Source: Cohnella candidum
Lineage (GTDB): Bacteria; Bacillota; Bacilli; Paenibacillales; Paenibacillaceae
Direction: 5' to 3'
Length of the DNA stretch: 64,000 nt
Assembly: GCF_003713065.1 (NCBI RefSeq)
Contig: NZ_CP033433.1
Location: 2,536,001-2,600,000 of the forward strand
Shown here: positions 26,595 through 33,866 of the stretch, one piece after another
Layout of the letters: each line of letters begins with the position of its first letter
Position numbering within the stretch: the first letter of the stretch is position 1
Notes under the pieces: model-generated
What the model was told of the DNA's origin: nothing
Databases searched by the model: none
Seen by the model: the letters and a program-made list of their open reading frames with translations, nothing else
Made by a program: the position numbers and the translations under genes

Positions 26595-28424
26595 CTATTC
26601 GTAATCCGGGAACAGCGGCACTTTCCGGATGCCGTCCGGCGAGATGCGAACGAGCCCTTGGTCGGACAGCCGAAGCTCGGGGATCACGACCAGAGCCAGC
26701 AGCGAGATCGTCATCAGCGCGTTGTTCAACCCGCAGCCGACCTCCTTCAGCGCCCGTCCGACAGCCCTCGATCGTTCGGCTACCGTCTCCGGATCGGCGT
26801 CCGACATCAAGCCGGCGACCGGAAGCTCGAACAGCACCGGCGCTCCGGCGCCAAGGACCGCGATTCCTCCCTGGCACCCGATCACGGCGTTCGCGGCTTC
26901 CGCCATCAGGGCGTCGTCGTTGCCGACGACGAGCAGATTGTGGCTGTCGTGCGCGACCGTCATTGCGATCGCCGCGGGACGGTCGAATCCGAGTCCCGAC
27001 AGCAAGCCGACCGACCGGCCTCCCGTCGCGAAATGCCGCTCGAACACCGCGATTTTGCATAGTCCCGTCGCCGGATCCAATCGCACGAATCCGTCCGCCG
27101 CCGCAACTTGCACCATCCGTTCCTTCGTATCCGCCCGGTTTTCGATCGGCTCGACGGCTCGCGCCGTCAACTGCCCCGCCTCAACGGGAGCCCGAATGGC
27201 GAAATCCTCCGCGCGGATCCCGCGTCCTACGCGCACGGTTTCCCTGGCGCTTGGCGGGTACGCGAAAGCCGGCCAGTCGACCGTCATCCGGCCGTTCTCG
27301 GCCACGATCCGTCCCGCGGCGACCGTCATGCTCACGTTGACGTCGGAAAGCGGACCGTCCAGCAAAATCACGTCGCCATATGCGCCCGGCGTTACTGAAC
27401 CGACGTCGCGTGCGACTCCAAACCGCTCTGCCGTGTTGAGCGTCGCCATCTGAAAGGCCGTCACCGGCTTTACTCCTTGGCGGATGGCCAGGCGTACGAC
27501 GAAGTCCATATGGCCTTCGTCGAGGAGGGATTCGGCGCTCCTGTCGTCGGTGACCAGCATGATCCGGCGAGGGTCGAGCCCACGCTCGGTATGCGCTCGG
27601 ATCGTGTTGGCCACGTCATGCCAAGCGGAGCCTTGGCGCAGCTTGGCGTACATGCCGAGCCGGACCCGTTCGATCACGTCTTCCGGCGTCACGTTCTCAT
27701 GGTCGCCGGTTACGCCTGCGGCCGCGTACACGGGAAGCCGCCAATCCGATGCCGGCCACGTGAAATGGCCGTCGACGATCTTGCCCGCGCGCAGCGTCGC
27801 CGCGATTTCTCCCAGCATGTGCTCGTCCCCATAGACGACGCCCGGAAAGTTCATGACTTCGCCAAGCCCGATGACGTCGCCGCCCCAGGACAATGCTTCA
27901 GCGACTTCGTCCGGTCCGAGGGAAGCGCCCGACGTCTCGAACGCCGGACCCGCGGCCGGTACGCAGGAAGCGGCCTGCATGTAAGCGGCCAGCGGCGTCG
28001 TCCGCGCCTCTTCGAGCATAAGCCGGATGCCTTCGAGTCCCAGCACGTTGGCGATTTCATGCGGATCGAAAAATCCGCCCGTCGTTCCCCGCGGCAAGAC
28101 GGCTCTCGCAAACGACGAAGCCGTCATTTGCGTGCTTTCGATATGGCAATGCCCATCAAGAAGACCGGGCGCGATGTAACGGCCGTCCGCCTCGACAATC
28201 CGCGTCCCTTCCCCGATCGTATGCGAAACATCTTTCCCCACATAGGCGATTCTCGGCCCGCAGAACGCAACCGACATGCCCTCCAACAGCTCTCCCGAGC
28301 AGACGTTCACGAGCGTGCCGCCCCGGATCACGAGGCTGGCCGGACGGCTGCCTCGCGAAACCGCCACCAGCTCCGTCAGCATTTTGTGCAGCGGCTCCCG
28401 ATTGAAGCTCATTCCTTCTCCCAC
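26595..28424 (-). CDS. ade: Adenine deaminase
   Basis: Metal-dependent amidohydrolase converting adenine to hypoxanthine for purine salvage. 609 aa. Metal-binding APGLLDGHCHIESTQ (HxH), GHFTWPASDW and LVTDDRSAESLL in the barrel, plus the C-terminal AdeC domain with VAHDSHNLLVVG and LMTISLLALVVIPELRLSD. A GTG start at 28424 is preferred: GGAGG is 8 nt upstream, while the ATG four codons later has no proper spacing. Single-gene unit between the two tRNA genes. Confidence 0.94.
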   Translation of the reverse strand: MGEGMSFNREPLHKMLTELVAVSRGSRPASLVIRGGTLVNVCSGELLEGMSVAFCGPRIAYVGKDVSHTIGEGTRIVEADGRYIAPGLLDGHCHIESTQMTASSFARAVLPRGTTGGFFDPHEIANVLGLEGIRLMLEEARTTPLAAYMQAASCVPAAGPAFETSGASLGPDEVAEALSWGGDVIGLGEVMNFPGVVYGDEHMLGEIAATLRAGKIVDGHFTWPASDWRLPVYAAAGVTGDHENVTPEDVIERVRLGMYAKLRQGSAWHDVANTIRAHTERGLDPRRIMLVTDDRSAESLLDEGHMDFVVRLAIRQGVKPVTAFQMATLNTAERFGVARDVGSVTPGAYGDVILLDGPLSDVNVSMTVAAGRIVAENGRMTVDWPAFAYPPSARETVRVGRGIRAEDFAIRAPVEAGQLTARAVEPIENRADTKERMVQVAAADGFVRLDPATGLCKIAVFERHFATGGRSVGLLSGLGFDRPAAIAMTVAHDSHNLLVVGNDDALMAEAANAVIGCQGGIAVLGAGAPVLFELPVAGLMSDADPETVAERSRAVGRALKEVGCGLNNALMTISLLALVVIPELRLSDQGLVRISPDGIRKVPLFPDYE

Positions 28425-28573
28425 GGTCTTCCCCTCCTTTTCGAGCATTGTCTCATTGTACTTCAGCATAGCCTCGCGCAACGCCGCTGTAAACGGACCG
28501 GACTTCCTTTTCGTTAAAATAACAAGGGAGAAGCTTGCCTTCCGGAACGCCGAAAAATTCCTCTAACATCCCC

Positions 28574-28603
28574 TTGAGCCGACCCTGCGCTGTGTGATAA
28601 ACT
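28574..28603 (+). promoter_or_regulatory. Candidate promoter of tRNA-Arg
   Basis: TTGAGC (28574-28579), 18-bp spacer, TAAACT (28598-28603), 11 bp before the tRNA 5' end. Confidence 0.55.
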
Positions 28604-28614
28604 AATCAAGCTGC

Positions 28615-28691
<77 letters not shown>

Positions 28692-28712
28692 CTTATCAGT
28701 CAAATCCGACAG

Positions 28713-28737
28713 CGCTCCCCATCGGGAGCGTTTTTTT
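28713..28737 (+). terminator. Terminator of tRNA-Arg
   Basis: CGCTCCC / GGGAGCG (28713-28719, 28724-28730), loop CATC, then seven Ts. Confidence 0.92.
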
Positions 28738-28860
28738 CATGCCCTTTCCCGGGCATAAGTCCCATCTTTCGACAAGTTTTGTAATCTCGGTTACAGAAAG
28801 GCCGAGCGGGGTTATGGTAACCTTCTTTCATACGATAGAGGGTTTTGGAGTGATGAGAAC

Positions 28861-29862
28861 ATGTTATTGATCCCCGTACAGGATTTGGTGGAAGGCGACC
28901 TGCTCGGCAAAGGCCTGTATACGCCGGACGGCCGCCTGATGCTCAAACAGGGAATCCGTTTGAACGACCGCATGATCGAAGGCATCAAACGTTTGGGCCA
29001 ACATTATATATACGTGGAAATGGCGGATCACCGCGCTTCCGAAACGGGTTGGGATTGGAAAACGAATTTGCGCTCCCTGACGGAAGACCTGCTCACCCGC
29101 TGCTTCGAATCCGTTCGCCGGAACGACGGCCTTCCCGTCAAACCGATTTTCGACTGGGCGGATCATCTTTCCGGCCTCCTGGCGGAGAAAACCGAAGTCA
29201 AAATCGGACCCGCAGACTTGTCTCAGGAACGGGAGGAGCTCATTGCGCACAGTCTCAACGTGTGCTTCTTGTCCGTGATGACGGCCAAAGCCCTCGGCTA
29301 CCGGGAAAACGAGCTTCGCGACGTGGCCATCGGCAGCCTCCTCCATGATATCGGGCTTGCCGTTCCTCTGGAGGACAAGCTCGTCCTCAACCACCCGATG
29401 ATCGGCTTCGACGTGCTGCGCAGGCTCCCCGGCCTCTCGATCCCGTCGCTGCAAATCGTCCTTCAGCATCACGAAAGGATCGACGGCCGGGGATTTCCCC
29501 ACGGGATCCGCGGCGACGCGTTCCGGCAGCCGTCGCAAATCTGCGCGCTCGCGAGCGAATTCGACGATTTCATGAATCGTTCGCTCACTCCGCGCACGCC
29601 TTGTGAAGGATTTGACTTCGTCATGTCGAAGATTGATAATGCGTACGATTATTCCGTCGTCCGGGCATTCCTGAACGTCTTCGAGCCATATCCTGTCGGT
29701 ACGGCGGTGACGTTGACGGGCAGCCTTGAGGGGACCGTCGTCGAGACCAATCCCGGCTGCCCGAGCCGGCCGATTATCCGCCTGCGGGCCACCGGCGACC
29801 GATTCGATCTGATGCAGCATACGACTTTCCGGATCGAACGGGCCGTACCCGCCATAACATGA
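28861..29862 (+). CDS. HD-GYP-like domain protein with altered motif
   Basis: HD-GYP proteins hydrolyse cyclic di-GMP. 333 aa. The HD pair is in SLLHDIGLAVP (about residue 160) and the second motif is LQHHERIDGRGFPHGIRGD. Two canonical residues differ: HDxGK is HDIGL, and GYP is GFP, so activity is uncertain. The N-terminal 60 residues (GDLLGKGLYTPDGRLMLKQG) and a C-terminal beta domain (VGTAVTLTGSLEGTVVE) match the architecture of two other HD-GYP genes in this window. GGAG lies 10 nt before the ATG. A Crp/Fnr gene follows 17 nt later, forming an operon. Confidence 0.82.
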   Translation: MLLIPVQDLVEGDLLGKGLYTPDGRLMLKQGIRLNDRMIEGIKRLGQHYIYVEMADHRASETGWDWKTNLRSLTEDLLTRCFESVRRNDGLPVKPIFDWADHLSGLLAEKTEVKIGPADLSQEREELIAHSLNVCFLSVMTAKALGYRENELRDVAIGSLLHDIGLAVPLEDKLVLNHPMIGFDVLRRLPGLSIPSLQIVLQHHERIDGRGFPHGIRGDAFRQPSQICALASEFDDFMNRSLTPRTPCEGFDFVMSKIDNAYDYSVVRAFLNVFEPYPVGTAVTLTGSLEGTVVETNPGCPSRPIIRLRATGDRFDLMQHTTFRIERAVPAIT

Positions 29863-29879
29863 GCTAAAGGAGGAATGGG

Positions 29880-30560
29880 ATGGCGATCGACACCTCTAAA
29901 CTACGCACGTCCATTCCATTTTTCCGGGAAATCGAACCCGCGCTGCTGGAACGCATCGTTCCTCTGATGTTCGTCAAAAAACTGCGCAAGGGAGAAATCA
30001 TCTTCCTCGAGGGCGACGAAGGCGACGAAATCTACTTCATCGGTTCCGGCGCGGTCGGCATCTATACGTTCGATAAGGCCAAGAAAGTGACGCTCGCTTT
30101 CCTTCGGGAAGGCGAGTATTTTGGCGAGATGGCCCTGATGAAGCCCGGCCTGGTCCGCTCCGCGACGGCTGAAACGCTGATGGCGACGCGGCTGTACGCG
30201 CTCCGTCGGATCGACTTCCAGACGCTGATCGAACAGGACCGCCATCTGGCGTTTCATCTGCTGGACTACACGATGGAACGGCTGCGCAAGGCGAACCAGC
30301 AAATCTACGACTTGACCTTCCTCAACGTCAAAACGAGGATCATCAAACGCCTCCTCAACTTGGGCCAAGAATACGGAGGCCAGCAGATCCCGGTCAAAAT
30401 CACCCACCAGCAGCTGGCCGACATGGTCGGGGCGGTCCGCGAAACCGTGTCCAAGGTGCTGCAGGACTTGCAGGACCAAGGACTGATCGAAATCCGCGAC
30501 AAATTGATCCGCCTGACCGACGTCCACACGCTCGAACGCAAGCTGATGGAAGAAAGTTAA
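29880..30560 (+). CDS. Crp/Fnr-family transcription regulator
   Basis: 226 aa. Cyclic-nucleotide-binding-like domain at about residues 15-130 (LRKGEIIFLEGDEGDEIYFI, REGEYFGEMALMKPGLVRSA), then a winged helix (ITHQQLADMVGAVRETVSKV). The FGEMAL and RSA elements resemble the phosphate-binding cassette of nucleotide-binding members. No Fe-S cysteines. AAAGGAGG precedes the ATG. Being coupled to an HD-GYP gene suggests a shared nucleotide signal, which is inference. Ends in a clear terminator. Confidence 0.9.
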   Translation: MAIDTSKLRTSIPFFREIEPALLERIVPLMFVKKLRKGEIIFLEGDEGDEIYFIGSGAVGIYTFDKAKKVTLAFLREGEYFGEMALMKPGLVRSATAETLMATRLYALRRIDFQTLIEQDRHLAFHLLDYTMERLRKANQQIYDLTFLNVKTRIIKRLLNLGQEYGGQQIPVKITHQQLADMVGAVRETVSKVLQDLQDQGLIEIRDKLIRLTDVHTLERKLMEES

Positions 30561-30568
30561 TGACCCGA

Positions 30569-30597
30569 AGAGGCTCGGATTTCCGAGTCTCTTTTTC
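30569..30597 (+). terminator. Terminator of the HD-GYP / Crp operon
   Basis: AGAGGCTCGG / CCGAGTCTCT (30569-30578, 30583-30592; one G-T pair), loop ATTT, then a T-run. Confidence 0.9.
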
Positions 30598-30668
30598 TTG
30601 GTGCCATTCGCGACGAAGAAAAAAGGGTAATAGGGCATATTCCAAATGCAGTAAAGGAGGCCTGCCCC

Positions 30669-31577
30669 ATGAGCCCGAAAGAGAAAACCGTATGGTTCGC
30701 GAAGCACCTGTACGTGCGTTTCAAGGACGACGACGTGCCCGCCATGAGCGCCCAATTGACGTACTATTTGATTCTCGCCTTTTTTCCTTTCCTCATCTTT
30801 CTGGTCACGATTATCAGTTTTCTTCAACTGGGCGGAAATTCCGTGTTGGACGAATTCATCCGCATGCTTCCGGCAGACTCCGCTGACAGCTTACGGAAAA
30901 CTTTGCAGGAGGTTACGGAGAACCGGAGCGGCGCCGTCCTCTCCTTCGGGATGCTGGGTACGCTGTGGGCCGCTTCCAACGGCGTGGGCGCCATCATGAA
31001 AGGGCTCAACAAAGCCTATGACGAAAAGGAAACCCGGCCGTTCTGGAAAACGCGCGGCCTCTCTCTTCTGTCCACCGTCGTACTGGCCGTCGTGATTGCG
31101 GTCTCGATTCCGCTGCTCGTGTTCGGACATGTGATCGGGGAGTACATTTTCCGGTTGCTGAGCTTTCCCCAAGGTTTTGAACTGATCTGGGGGCTCATCC
31201 GCTACGCTTTCCCCGTCGCGGCGCTTTTCGGCGTGTTCGCTTTGCTCTACTGGCTCATTCCGGACAGAAGGCTGACGTTCCGCGAAGTGGTGCCCGGCGC
31301 TTTGTTCGCCGTCGTTGGCTGGATCGCGTCGTCGCTGCTGTTCGCGGTGTACGTCAACCATTTCGGAAACTATTCGAAAACGTACGGAAGCCTGGGAGGC
31401 GTCATCTTGCTGCTGATCTGGCTGTACATGAGCGCGAACATCCTGCTGCTCGGGGGCGAAATCAACGCGACGCTGGCCTTCGATAAGAAAGGCGCGCAGA
31501 ACCGCTCCTCCCGCATCCGGACGCATACGATGGAATTTCCTCCGCTGCGGGGCGGATCCGGCGTTACAAGGGGTTAA
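30669..31577 (+). CDS. YihY/BrkB-family integral membrane protein
   Basis: 302 aa with about six membrane helices (YYLILAFFPFLIFLVTIISF, LSTVVLAVVIAVSIPLLVFG, VVGWIASSLLFAVYVNHF). Family signatures MSAQLTYYLILAFFPF and SYGSLGGV-like TYGSLGGVILLLIWLYMSA are present. The family was once mislabelled ribonuclease BN; the true function is unknown, possibly transport. AAAGGAGG precedes the ATG. The last 25 residues are basic and soluble. Probably followed in the same direction by the small EamA gene. Confidence 0.9.
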   Translation: MSPKEKTVWFAKHLYVRFKDDDVPAMSAQLTYYLILAFFPFLIFLVTIISFLQLGGNSVLDEFIRMLPADSADSLRKTLQEVTENRSGAVLSFGMLGTLWAASNGVGAIMKGLNKAYDEKETRPFWKTRGLSLLSTVVLAVVIAVSIPLLVFGHVIGEYIFRLLSFPQGFELIWGLIRYAFPVAALFGVFALLYWLIPDRRLTFREVVPGALFAVVGWIASSLLFAVYVNHFGNYSKTYGSLGGVILLLIWLYMSANILLLGGEINATLAFDKKGAQNRSSRIRTHTMEFPPLRGGSGVTRG

Positions 31578-31635
31578 CCGGCGGTTTTCATGGTATGCTA
31601 GGTGAAAATCCTGAGGGTATCGGAGGCGAGTGGTT

Positions 31636-32061
31636 TTGTCATGGCTGCTTTATGCGCTGCTTTCCGCGGTGACGGCGGCGCTCGTGGCGATCTTCGGAAA
31701 GATCGGGCTGAAGGACTTGGACGCGAACGCCGCGACGGCCGTACGGTCCGTCATTATGGCGTTGTTCCTCCTTGGCGTGGTGGCGGTGCAGGGGAAATTC
31801 TCGCAGATGGGGGAAATCCTCGGCCACAAAAGGGCTTTGACGTTCGTCGCGCTGAGTGGCGTCGCCGGCGCCTTGTCCTGGCTGTTCTACTTTCTGGCGC
31901 TGAAGTACGGCCGAGTATCGCAGGTAGGTCCCATCGACAAGTTCAGCGTCGTCATCGCCGTCGTGCTGGCTTACCTTTTCCTCGGAGAAAAGATTTCCCT
32001 GCTGAACTCGCTGGGCGTCGTCTTGATCGCCGCAGGGGCTATCCTCGTCGCCTTGAAATGA
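31636..32061 (+). CDS. Small EamA-type (DMT) transporter
   Basis: 141 aa, five hydrophobic helices, one half of the usual ten-helix EamA protein, so it likely works as a dimer. Segments VGPIDKFSVVIAVVLAYLFLGEK and LGVVLIAAGAILVAL are typical of the second helix set. A TTG start at 31636 is chosen because GGAGG is 9 nt upstream; the GTG at 31630 lies only 3 nt from it. The substrate is unknown. Its natural terminator downstream has been split by an insertion sequence. Confidence 0.8.
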   Translation: MSWLLYALLSAVTAALVAIFGKIGLKDLDANAATAVRSVIMALFLLGVVAVQGKFSQMGEILGHKRALTFVALSGVAGALSWLFYFLALKYGRVSQVGPIDKFSVVIAVVLAYLFLGEKISLLNSLGVVLIAAGAILVALK

Positions 32062-32072
32062 AATGACGCAGC

Positions 32073-32083
32073 AAAAAACTCCC
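32073..32083. terminator. Left arm of a terminator split by the insertion sequence
   Basis: AAAAAACTCCC, which pairs with GGGAGTTTT at 33369-33377. With the element and one target copy removed, the two arms form a bidirectional hairpin with A/T tracts between the EamA gene and the convergent 116-aa gene. Confidence 0.7.
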
Positions 32084-32086
32084 TCG

Positions 32087-32089
32087 CGC
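32087..32089. repeat. Target-site duplication (left copy)
   Basis: CGC directly before the left IS end; the same CGC follows the right end at 33360-33362. A 3-bp duplication is normal for IS3-family elements. Confidence 0.65.
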
Positions 32090-32127
32090 TGGTCAAGACC
32101 CCATTTAGCGGACACTAAAGAAAAACC

Positions 32128-33015
32128 CTACCCGACAAGCTGGCGCCGGTATTGAACCGGAGCCAGCTTGTTCAATTTTCTTTGCGGTCGACAATGATTG
32201 TAAAAGTGGATGTACTCATCAATTCGCCTTTGTGCTTCTTCAAAGGTTCGAATATCATAGGGGTAGAGCCCTTCCGCTTTCAAATGCGAGAAGAAGCTCT
32301 CCATGGAGGCATTGTCATAACAATTGCCTCGGCGTGACATGCTGATTTGGGCGCCAACCTTTGGCAGCATGTCGTGGTACTTGTAGGACGTGTACTGGGT
32401 TCCCTGATCGCTGTGAACGATCAGGCCGGTCACGTCCTTCTCCGTTTCGAATGCCTTTGCGAATGTCTGTAACACAAGTTCCGTGTCATTACTCTCACTT
32501 ATATGGTGAGCGACGATTTCGTTCTGGCATAAGTCTTTAATGGCGGAGAGGTACAGCCAGGAATCGCCAACTCGATACTGCGTGATATCGGTGACCCATT
32601 TTTGGTTAGGTGCGTCTGCTCTGAATTGGCGACTCAAGATGTTTCCAACAGCCCGGTCACCTGTGTTCCAAGTGCGGCTGTTATGACGGTATTTGCGACG
32701 AATTTTAGAGCGAAGGCCCATTAATTGCATTAACCGCAGCACCTTCTTGTGGTTCATCCATACACCGTAATCTTGATGCAGGAATAGCTGAACTTGCCTA
32801 TAACCGTAAACACCGTTGTAACGCTCATAAGTGGCACGAACTAGCTGCTTAGATGCTTTATCCTTGTCCTCCTCCAACCTTTTTACATAGGCGTAGTATC
32901 CACTGCGGGAAACGCCGACTTCCTTACAGAGCTCAGTGACGCTAAAGTTTTCACGGAGCTCATGGACGAGCCTATATTTCTCTGGTACACCTCCGCCTTC
33001 GTAATGGCCAACCAC
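32128..33015 (-). CDS. IS3-family transposase OrfB (DDE integrase domain)
   Basis: Catalyses transposition as the C-terminal part of an OrfAB fusion. About 295 codons in the -1 frame. The HTH-like start FSVTELCKEVGVSRSGYYAYVKR is followed by the rve catalytic core: first D in WVTDITQYRVG, second D in IVHSDQGTQYTS, and E in NASMESFFSHLKAEG. The frame opens exactly at the slippery site, with no ribosome binding site of its own, so it is expected only as a frameshift product with OrfA. Ends LNKLAPVQYRRQLVG, complete. Confidence 0.92.
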   Translation of the reverse strand: MVGHYEGGGVPEKYRLVHELRENFSVTELCKEVGVSRSGYYAYVKRLEEDKDKASKQLVRATYERYNGVYGYRQVQLFLHQDYGVWMNHKKVLRLMQLMGLRSKIRRKYRHNSRTWNTGDRAVGNILSRQFRADAPNQKWVTDITQYRVGDSWLYLSAIKDLCQNEIVAHHISESNDTELVLQTFAKAFETEKDVTGLIVHSDQGTQYTSYKYHDMLPKVGAQISMSRRGNCYDNASMESFFSHLKAEGLYPYDIRTFEEAQRRIDEYIHFYNHCRPQRKLNKLAPVQYRRQLVG

Positions 33016-33278
33016 TTTTTTAGGACGGCGTTCTCCAATTCCAAGCGTTTTACATAACGATCCACGTCGGTGTACTCTTTCCGCTTACCACGGTGATCCA
33101 TAAGGCCATAATCACCCATTTGCTTGTACCGGCGCATCCAAACCTTTAGTCGAGTAATATCCTCGATAGCCAATACTTCTGCCACTTTCTTCTTCGGCAT
33201 TCCTTGGAGCCGCATTTCAATCGCTTTCTTCTTCGTTTCAAAACTGTAGTAAACAAATTTCTGCCCCTTCTTCGCCAT
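32883..33278 (-). CDS. IS3-family transposase OrfA (helix-turn-helix)
   Basis: 131 aa DNA-binding subunit. Begins MAKKGQKFVYYSFETKKKAI with HTH segments EMRLQGMPKKKVAEVLAIED and RLKVWMRRYKQMG, then a leucine-zipper-like stretch YVKRLELENAVLKKWLA. GGGGGTG precedes the ATG at 33278. The zero-frame codons CTA AAA AAG at 33023-33015 contain the A6G heptamer at which about a fraction of ribosomes would slip -1 into OrfB. Confidence 0.9.
   Translation of the reverse strand: MAKKGQKFVYYSFETKKKAIEMRLQGMPKKKVAEVLAIEDITRLKVWMRRYKQMGDYGLMDHRGKRKEYTDVDRYVKRLELENAVLKKWLAITKAEVYQRNIGSSMSSVKTLASLSSVRKSAFPAVDTTPM
33015..33021 (-). other. Programmed -1 frameshift slippery heptamer
   Basis: A AAA AAG in OrfA phase, with zero-frame codons AAA and AAG. 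After a -1 slip the next codon is GTG GTT GGC of OrfB. This is the classic site of IS150/IS3 elements. Confidence 0.85.
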
Positions 33279-33359
33279 AACGAAAAGCACCCCCTATAGT
33301 TTTCATCGGTTTAAACACCAGGGTGTTTTTCCAATGTCCACTATAAGGGGTGCACTTCA

Positions 33360-33377
33360 CGCCGGCGGGGGAGTTTT
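33360..33377. terminator. Right target copy (CGC) and right arm of the split terminator
   Basis: 33360-33362 is the second CGC target copy. GGGAGTTTT (33369-33377) pairs with the left arm at 32073-32083. The 116-aa gene on the minus strand ends 9 bp further on. Confidence 0.65.
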
Positions 33378-33385
33378 CGTCTGTT

Positions 33386-33736
33386 TTACCGTCCGCCGCC
33401 GGCGAGATGGAGATCCAGGTCCGCACGGATGCCGTCCTTGTCAAGCACTTGCGCGGCAAACGCGTTGCGATCCTCTCCGCCGCCATGGCTGGGACCGCTG
33501 AATAGCTTCATCGTCACGTCTTCGAAAGCTTCGTGAAGGTTATTGTCGTACCAGTCCACTTCCGTAGCCGCATCGTTGGACAGCACCCGAACGAGCTGGT
33601 ACCCTTTCGGGCCTTCCCGGAAATACGCAAGCAGGCTCGCGCAGCCGGGGTCGTCGGTCATCACTTCGACCTCCGCGACCCTCTGTCCCCCGACGTCGCG
33701 GATTCCGCGGAATGAGGCTTGTCTCACCGTCAACAT
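33386..33736 (-). CDS. Small conserved protein of unknown function
   Basis: 116 aa, soluble, acidic, one domain; not recognised. It starts MLTVRQASFRGIRDVGGQRV and has strand-rich segments (VAEVEVMTDDPG, GYQLVRVLSNDAATEVDWYD). AAGGAG lies about 13 nt before the ATG at 33736, a little long; a GTG at 33763 in frame has no site. The C-terminus is Gly/Arg-rich (HLAGGGR). Single-gene unit, divergent from asparagine synthase. Codon use matches the chromosome rather than the adjacent insertion sequence. Confidence 0.65.
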   Translation of the reverse strand: MLTVRQASFRGIRDVGGQRVAEVEVMTDDPGCASLLAYFREGPKGYQLVRVLSNDAATEVDWYDNNLHEAFEDVTMKLFSGPSHGGGEDRNAFAAQVLDKDGIRADLDLHLAGGGR

Positions 33737-33866
33737 GTCTTCGCGTCCACTCCTTTCCGACACGGTTCGTTACGTATTTTCTCCCGCCGGACAGACATGT
33801 TATCCCTTTTTTCGCATATCCATCTTATGATCGGTTGATCGGTCCCACAGCGAGGGAGGGGAGCTT

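Larger units (their letters stand above)
32090..33359 (-). mobile_element. IS3-family insertion sequence (IS150-like), 1270 bp
   Basis: Contains two overlapping transposase frames with a -1 frameshift site. The ends are imperfect inverted repeats: TGGTCAAGACCCC-ATTTAGCGGACA at the left and, as reverse complement, TGAAGTGCACCCCTTATAGTGGACA at the right, followed by an AAAAAC-CCCT block on both sides. Flanked by CGC duplications. Base composition is visibly lower in GC than the neighbouring genes, in keeping with recent arrival. Both frames look intact. Confidence 0.88.

Noticed and set aside
30669..31577. Ribonuclease BN annotation for the YihY-type gene
   Set aside because: The name came from a historical misassignment; the protein is an integral membrane protein with no nuclease motif.
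33762..33866. Sigma-E promoter for the AsnO-like gene
   Set aside because: CATATCCA and upstream ATGTTAT are too far from consensus and the spacing (11 bp) is wrong.
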